A DNA stretch of 64,000 nt, from contig CAMVJE010000005.1 in NCBI GenBank assembly GCA_947167745.1, positions 1-64,000 of the forward strand, written 5' to 3'. The stretch is from an uncultured Treponema sp. (GTDB lineage Bacteria > Spirochaetota > Spirochaetia > Treponematales > Treponemataceae). Below the pieces are notes generated by a model. That model was given only the letters and a program-made list of their open reading frames with translations, was not told the DNA's origin and made no database searches. The position numbers and the translations under genes were made by a program. Positions 59,663 to 64,000 of the stretch are shown piece after piece (positions within the stretch are counted from its first letter, which is position 1; every line of letters starts with the position of its first letter).

Positions 59663-60673
59663 TTATTCGTCTGCCATTTCCCAGAATTTCTTCGCGGCAA
59701 GAATGATTCTGTCGCCGATTCTCACATTTTCGCAGGAAATCGTGTCAAAATCCGCGGTGATGATTTCTTTTTCGCTGCTGCTGTCGCTCTGAATCACGAA
59801 ACGGCTTTTGCTTCCCAAAAATTCCTCGGATAAGACCGTGCCTGAAAGCAGGATTTTGTCGGCTGGCAGGAGATTTTTTTCGTAGGCGGGAGACTGGGGC
59901 GCGATTTCAAACCATTCCGGGCGAATCATGAGCGATTTCTCTCCCTTTTTTACAAAATTAGCCTTTCCCACAAAGTCTGCCACAAAAGAATTTTCCGGCT
60001 CAAAGTAAATTTCTTTAGGGCTTCCTTCCTGAAGTAGTCTGCCGTTATCAATGACAGCAATTTTTGTAGAAAGGGAGAGGGCTTCTTCCTGATCGTGAGT
60101 CACATAAACCGTGGTGATTTTAAGCTTCTGCTGGATTTCTTTAAGTTCCTCACGGACTTTTGTGCGGAGTTTAGTGTCCAGCGAGGAAAGAGGCTCGTCC
60201 ATGAGAAGAATTTTTGGCTTTAAAACAAGGGCGCGGGCAAGGGCGACCCGCTGCTGTTGACCACCACTAAGTTCATTAGGGAAGCGCTCAAGCAAATCTT
60301 CGATTCCAAGGGCAGATGCGATTTCAAGAACCTTGCCTTCACTTTCTGTTTTTGAGAATTTTTGAATTTTTAGCCCGTAGGCGATATTTTGAGCTACCGG
60401 AAGATGGGGGAAGAGAGCATAATCTTGAAAAACCATGCCGACTTTTCTTTCATTTACTTCGATTCCCTTCTGATTTACGCCGTCAATGAGAATTTCCCCG
60501 GAAGAAGGCTCCAGAAATCCCGAAATAAGGCGGAGAAGGGTGGTTTTGCCGCATCCGCTCGGCCCCAAAAGCGTGGTGAAGCTGCCTTCTTCGACTCTAA
60601 GAGAAATTTTGTCAACTGCAAGAGTGTTCCCGAAAGAGAAAGAGACATTTTTTAGTTCAAGTTTTGTATTCAT
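59663..60673 (-). CDS. ABC transporter ATPase, ferric iron/polyamine type
   Basis: 336 residues. Walker A GPSGCGKTT, Q-loop FQDYALFPHLPV, signature LSGGQQQRV, Walker B ILLMDEPLSSLD and a C-terminal TOBE-like regulatory domain (~235-336). Similar to FbpC/PotA/AfuC. The ATG at 60673 (MNTKLELKN) is chosen: it overlaps the patatin stop (ATGA) and has GGAG 8-9 bases upstream. It is last in an operon with the permease and substrate-binding genes. Confidence 0.92.
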   Translation of the reverse strand: MNTKLELKNVSFSFGNTLAVDKISLRVEEGSFTTLLGPSGCGKTTLLRLISGFLEPSSGEILIDGVNQKGIEVNERKVGMVFQDYALFPHLPVAQNIAYGLKIQKFSKTESEGKVLEIASALGIEDLLERFPNELSGGQQQRVALARALVLKPKILLMDEPLSSLDTKLRTKVREELKEIQQKLKITTVYVTHDQEEALSLSTKIAVIDNGRLLQEGSPKEIYFEPENSFVADFVGKANFVKKGEKSLMIRPEWFEIAPQSPAYEKNLLPADKILLSGTVLSEEFLGSKSRFVIQSDSSSEKEIITADFDTISCENVRIGDRIILAAKKFWEMADE

Positions 60674-61515
60674 TTCAAAAACTCCATGAGTTTCGTAAGA
60701 TTTTCCTGCATTGAAAGCCTGCCCAGGTCGTACACGCGCTGAAGCTCGTCGGGATTGTTTTCGGTACGGCTGATTCCAAGAGAAGCTTGCGGACAAATCA
60801 CAAAGCATTTGCCGGCCGCTTCCTGCTCAAAGACATAAGCTTTTTCCTGATTGTAAACTTCGTGGCGGTGGAGCATGGCTTCGTATAATTTGGGATATTT
60901 TCGCAGGCTGAATTTCATCAGTTTGAGTGCAGACCCCGGTTCTTTAACAAAGTCGCGTGCTTGTGTCAGAACGACGAGATTTTTTTGATAACCCATGTTC
61001 TCGAAAGCTTTGAGCGGAATCGAATCTGTCATACCGCCGTCCAAAAGCTCGTAGCCGTCGATTTTAACAATGTGAGAGACAAGCGGCATACTGGCACTGG
61101 CTCGCATCCATGTCAAATCTTTTTCGTCGCAGGTGGCAAGTTCTTTGTAAACAGGCTGGCCGGTGCGACAATCCGAAGCCACGACATAAAATTTAAGGGG
61201 ATTTGAGCGGTATGTTTCGTAGTCAAAAAGGTCAAGCTTGTTAGGAAGAACATTGTAACAAAAATCAGCGCCGTAAAGGTCGCCTGTCAAAAGAAGGGAG
61301 CGCAAGGAACAATATCGCCAGTCGTGGGCAAAGCGTTTGTTGTAGCGGATAGCCCGGCCAATCTGCTTTGACTTAAAATTGCAGCCAAAAGTAGCCCCCG
61401 CCGAAACTCCAATCGCGCCGTCAAAAGTGATTCCATTCTCCAACAAAACATCGCAAACGCCAGCCGTGAACATCCCGTGCATGGCACCGCCTTCCATAAC
61501 CAGACCTTTTTTCAT
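60670..61515 (-). CDS. Patatin-like phospholipase
   Basis: 281 residues from ATG 61515, which overlaps the permease stop by four bases. The patatin Ser-Asp dyad is present: GVSAG (nucleophile Ser) and the Asp in LLDGGMTDSIP, with the oxyanion loop EGGAMHGMFTAG. Close relatives are YjjU/RssA-type cytoplasmic lipases. It has no signal peptide. It lies between the permease and ATPase of an ABC operon, coupled on both sides by ATGA overlaps, which is unusual. Confidence 0.92.
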   Translation of the reverse strand: MKKGLVMEGGAMHGMFTAGVCDVLLENGITFDGAIGVSAGATFGCNFKSKQIGRAIRYNKRFAHDWRYCSLRSLLLTGDLYGADFCYNVLPNKLDLFDYETYRSNPLKFYVVASDCRTGQPVYKELATCDEKDLTWMRASASMPLVSHIVKIDGYELLDGGMTDSIPLKAFENMGYQKNLVVLTQARDFVKEPGSALKLMKFSLRKYPKLYEAMLHRHEVYNQEKAYVFEQEAAGKCFVICPQASLGISRTENNPDELQRVYDLGRLSMQENLTKLMEFLK

Positions 61516-63125
61516 AAAATCACCTGTTTTCCTTTCTTTCCTTTCCCCAGTTTTATTAACAGTCTTCCCGCAAGCAAGACAGCGAAAGTCAGTGTCGTAA
61601 GTACTGTGGCTAGTGCTGCTGCTTTCCCCCATTCCCCCTGCTCGGCAAGATTGAGTATTTTGATTGAAGCGAGTGGAGTGTTGAATGAGACGAGGAATAT
61701 GACTGCGCTGATTGTTCCAACACCGCGGACAAAATCGTAAATAAATGAAGAGAAAATACCACCGGAACTAAGTGGGGCAAGAATGCTGGTGAGAACTTGT
61801 AATTTGTTTGCTCCAAGCGAACGTGCTCCATCGTCCAGACTGCTTTTTATTTGAGAAAAGACCGTTGAAATGATTCTGTAAGAAAATGGCATGAAGCCAA
61901 TGGTCATGGCGATTACAATCATAAGGGCCGAAAAATGAATGTTCAGCCGGTTGGAAGCAAGAGAAAGGGCAAGGCCGAAAAGGGAGCCTGGAACAGCCGC
62001 CGGAATCTGGGCGCAGACATCCAGGTATTTTTTGCAAGGCAGCCTTGTGCGTGAGACGAAAAATGAGATTAGAAGGGCGATTATCGTACTAAAAATGGCC
62101 GCGATGAAGGCGAAAAAAATGGAATTTCGTAATTCTCTGCCGTATTTTCCAATCATTTTGATGTGGTCGACTGTGAAAGTCGTATTGATACCCCAAATTT
62201 TTTGAAAAGCTCCCGCAAGAATGGCCGCAAACTGAGCCAAAACCAAAAGCGATATGACTGAGCAGAAAAGAGTGAGGAAAATCCTGGTGACGGGAGATGA
62301 CCTTTTTTCGGGAAGGGGGCTTCCTTTTTGACCGATGGTTGCAAATTTTGCTTCCTGTTTTTTCATCAGCCGGTTCTGGAGGATGAATAAAATAACTGAA
62401 GGAATGACTAGAATTATTCCGAGAACGGCACTTGTGCCCGCGCTGACCCAACCTGTGAGTTGAGTGTAGACTTCAACGGCAAGTACACGAAAGCGGCCTG
62501 CTACAATCATTGGATTTCCGAAATCGCTTAAAACAGAGACTGCAATAAAAAGGGCTGCTGATAAAATGCCGTTTGCGCAAAGTGGAATCGTAACGGTGAG
62601 GGCAATGCGTGCTTTTGAAGCTCCCATTGAGCGTGCAGCCTGTTCAAGAGAAGGATTAATACGACGCAGAACCTGAGAGCATATTAAATAAGAAATCGGG
62701 AAAAAGCAGAGAACCTGAGCGATTAAAAGCCCCCAGAATCCATAAAGACTTACATCCAGACCCAGTAGCGTTTTGGTGATAAATCCTTGACGGCCGAATA
62801 GAAGGATGAAGGAAAGACCGCCGACAAAAGGTGGAGTCATTAGATGCATAATCGGAATTAGACCGAAAATCTTTTTAAAAGGAATATCAGCCTTAACGAC
62901 CGCATAAGCAAAAATGTAGCCGACAAGAACTGAAAGGACTGTGGAAGAAAGACACTCTAAAAGTGTGTTGAGCATGGCTCTGTGCCAGACACTGGAAGAA
63001 AGGACTGAAATAAAATCTTTGAGTCTTGGAGTGAGAGCGACATTGAGAAGAGGAAAAAGAACACAAGCCGTGACTATAAAAATCACGGCCCCATGCAGAA
63101 TTTTTATTTTACTGATTTTGACCAT
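61512..63125 (-). CDS. Fused ABC permease (FbpB-like), two modules
   Basis: 537 residues with about 12 membrane helices in two similar halves, as in FbpB/ThiP-type iron or thiamine permeases. Docking loops are EQAARSMGASKARIALTVTIPLCANG (first half) and DDGARSLGANKLQVLTSILAPLSSGG (second half). It overlaps the substrate-binding gene by 22 bases. Confidence 0.9.
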   Translation of the reverse strand: MVKISKIKILHGAVIFIVTACVLFPLLNVALTPRLKDFISVLSSSVWHRAMLNTLLECLSSTVLSVLVGYIFAYAVVKADIPFKKIFGLIPIMHLMTPPFVGGLSFILLFGRQGFITKTLLGLDVSLYGFWGLLIAQVLCFFPISYLICSQVLRRINPSLEQAARSMGASKARIALTVTIPLCANGILSAALFIAVSVLSDFGNPMIVAGRFRVLAVEVYTQLTGWVSAGTSAVLGIILVIPSVILFILQNRLMKKQEAKFATIGQKGSPLPEKRSSPVTRIFLTLFCSVISLLVLAQFAAILAGAFQKIWGINTTFTVDHIKMIGKYGRELRNSIFFAFIAAIFSTIIALLISFFVSRTRLPCKKYLDVCAQIPAAVPGSLFGLALSLASNRLNIHFSALMIVIAMTIGFMPFSYRIISTVFSQIKSSLDDGARSLGANKLQVLTSILAPLSSGGIFSSFIYDFVRGVGTISAVIFLVSFNTPLASIKILNLAEQGEWGKAAALATVLTTLTFAVLLAGRLLIKLGKGKKGKQVIL

Positions 63126-64000
63126 TTATCCAGAACTTCCGACTTTTGGGCGGATGCTTTCTGTGTATTGTAATCAATTAAATCTAAATCGGCAACGGGA
63201 ATTGTGCCTTCAATAGATTTTGCCTCCGGATTGACTGGAGTTGTGTAAGTAAGTGAACTCATAAGGCTTTGTGCTTCAGGTGAAAGCATAAAATCCACGA
63301 ATTTTTTTGCCGGAACGAGATTTTTTGTATTCTTTAAGATTGATATGCAGTCAACATCGCCAACTGACTTTGGCGGTGCAATCGGTTTAACATTAAATCC
63401 CTGAGCATTGTATTTTGCGAGTGCGTGGAGGTAAGAGACTCCAATGGCATATTCGCCACTTCCGAGTAATTTTGCTGGTGCACTGCCTGAATCCGGAAAC
63501 TGACCAACATTTTTTGTGAGGGCAAGAAGATATTCCCAGCCTTTTTCGTCACCGAGACGCTGGAGCTGATTCTGAACGAAGAGGTAGCCAGTGCTTGAAG
63601 CTACTGGATTTGTCATTACGATTTCGCCTTTAAAAGCTGGATTAAGCAGGTCGTCCCAAGATGAAGGAAGCGGAATCTCAGGAAATTTTTCGGCAAATCG
63701 TTTTTCGTTTACGCCGATGCCAAGAGTGAGTACACAGAAACCTGTCCAGCTGTTGTCAGAAGCAATTGCATAGGAGGGAAGATTTTTTGCCAGCGGAGAG
63801 GCATAGTTTTCAAGAGCGCCTTCTTTTGCCGCCTGAATGTGGTAGCTTGAAGCTCCGCCCAGCAGAATATCAGCCTGAGGATTATCTTTTTCGGTGATGA
63901 CGCGGTTTACGAGTTCACCTGTTGTAGCGCGGAGATAGCTTACAGGGATACCTGTTTTTTCGGTAAAAAGTTTTGTGAGGGCTTCTGTTTCTTCGTCATG
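63104..64000 (-). CDS. ABC substrate-binding protein (AfuA/FbpA-like), 5' part outside window
   Basis: The visible 298 residues run from the right window edge to 63104. They show the ferric/phosphonate-type binding fold: TKLFTEKTGIPVSYLRATTGELVNRV, ADILLGGASSYHIQAAKEG, GFCVLTLGIGVNEKRF, PSSWDDLLNPAFKGEIVMTNP and LVPAKKFVDFMLSPEAQSLM. The start and signal peptide lie outside the window. Ligand could be ferric iron, a polyamine or an organophosphonate. Confidence 0.88.
   Translation of the reverse strand, partial: HDEETEALTKLFTEKTGIPVSYLRATTGELVNRVITEKDNPQADILLGGASSYHIQAAKEGALENYASPLAKNLPSYAIASDNSWTGFCVLTLGIGVNEKRFAEKFPEIPLPSSWDDLLNPAFKGEIVMTNPVASSTGYLFVQNQLQRLGDEKGWEYLLALTKNVGQFPDSGSAPAKLLGSGEYAIGVSYLHALAKYNAQGFNVKPIAPPKSVGDVDCISILKNTKNLVPAKKFVDFMLSPEAQSLMSSLTYTTPVNPEAKSIEGTIPVADLDLIDYNTQKASAQKSEVLDKWSKSVK

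Noticed and set aside
1..64000. CRISPR array, prophage or complete insertion sequence
   Set aside because: No regularly spaced direct repeats, phage structural genes or transposase were seen; the integrase at the edge is of IntI type.

Overview
The window is almost certainly from a spirochaete of the genus Treponema or a close relative. The main reason is a periplasmic-type FlaB core flagellin. Supporting signs are many secreted proteins with treponemal-style signal peptides, a moderately AT-rich base composition, an IntI-type integron integrase like the one known in Treponema denticola, and MurA with Asp replacing the usual Cys. A GH43 xylosidase, a large peptide and amino-acid transport complement and a type III glutamine synthetase suggest a host- or gut-associated, plant-fibre or peptide-using lifestyle. 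The species cannot be fixed from the sequence.

Layout. 1-1089: the 5' part of an integron integrase (cut by the left edge) and a structured, gene-free region. 1090-11071: housekeeping genes (glnN, purD, a GGDEF protein, recR, ybaB, dnaX, a solitary ABC ATPase). 11151-14189: a secreted cluster led by a trypsin-like protease with a C-terminal barrel-like domain. 14253-19831: a branched-chain amino acid ABC operon (livJ-H-M-G-F) followed by a CBS-ACT protein. 19942-26379: a secreted M30-like peptidase, rsmE, tRNA-Val, flaB, an acetyltransferase and a GH43 xylosidase. 26467-30180: a trkA-X-trkH potassium uptake operon. 30237-36178: a dpp-type peptide ABC operon ending in an HD-GYP response regulator. 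36268-39040: a Gly/Asp/His-rich secreted protein with a two-component system. 39062-43380: hsp20, an unknown protein and transketolase. 43433-49827: lgt, a MinD-like ATPase, a CtpA protease, a second rsmE, a degenerate WecG-type glycosyltransferase and a sigma-54 activator without HTH. 49851-54876: trmJ, an SDR, a STAS-zinc ribbon protein and a membrane pair resembling LptF/LptG in topology. 54900-59560: murA, pepT and a cation antiporter fused to a PTS EIIA domain. 59663-64000: a ferric-type ABC operon with an embedded patatin phospholipase (substrate-binding gene cut by the right edge).

Three themes run across the window. First, many genes lack a Shine-Dalgarno sequence and instead have a TATAAT-like hexamer 6-9 bases before the start codon, which implies leaderless transcripts. 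Second, several short palindromic or dispersed repeat families occupy intergenic gaps, and two of them sit in frame inside genes (the first rsmE and the GH43 gene). Third, several proteins show altered active sites or unusual fusions (MurA Cys to Asp, WecG lacking its Asp, activator without HTH, protease-barrel, antiporter-EIIA, patatin in an ABC operon). No prophage, CRISPR array, rRNA or complete insertion sequence was seen.
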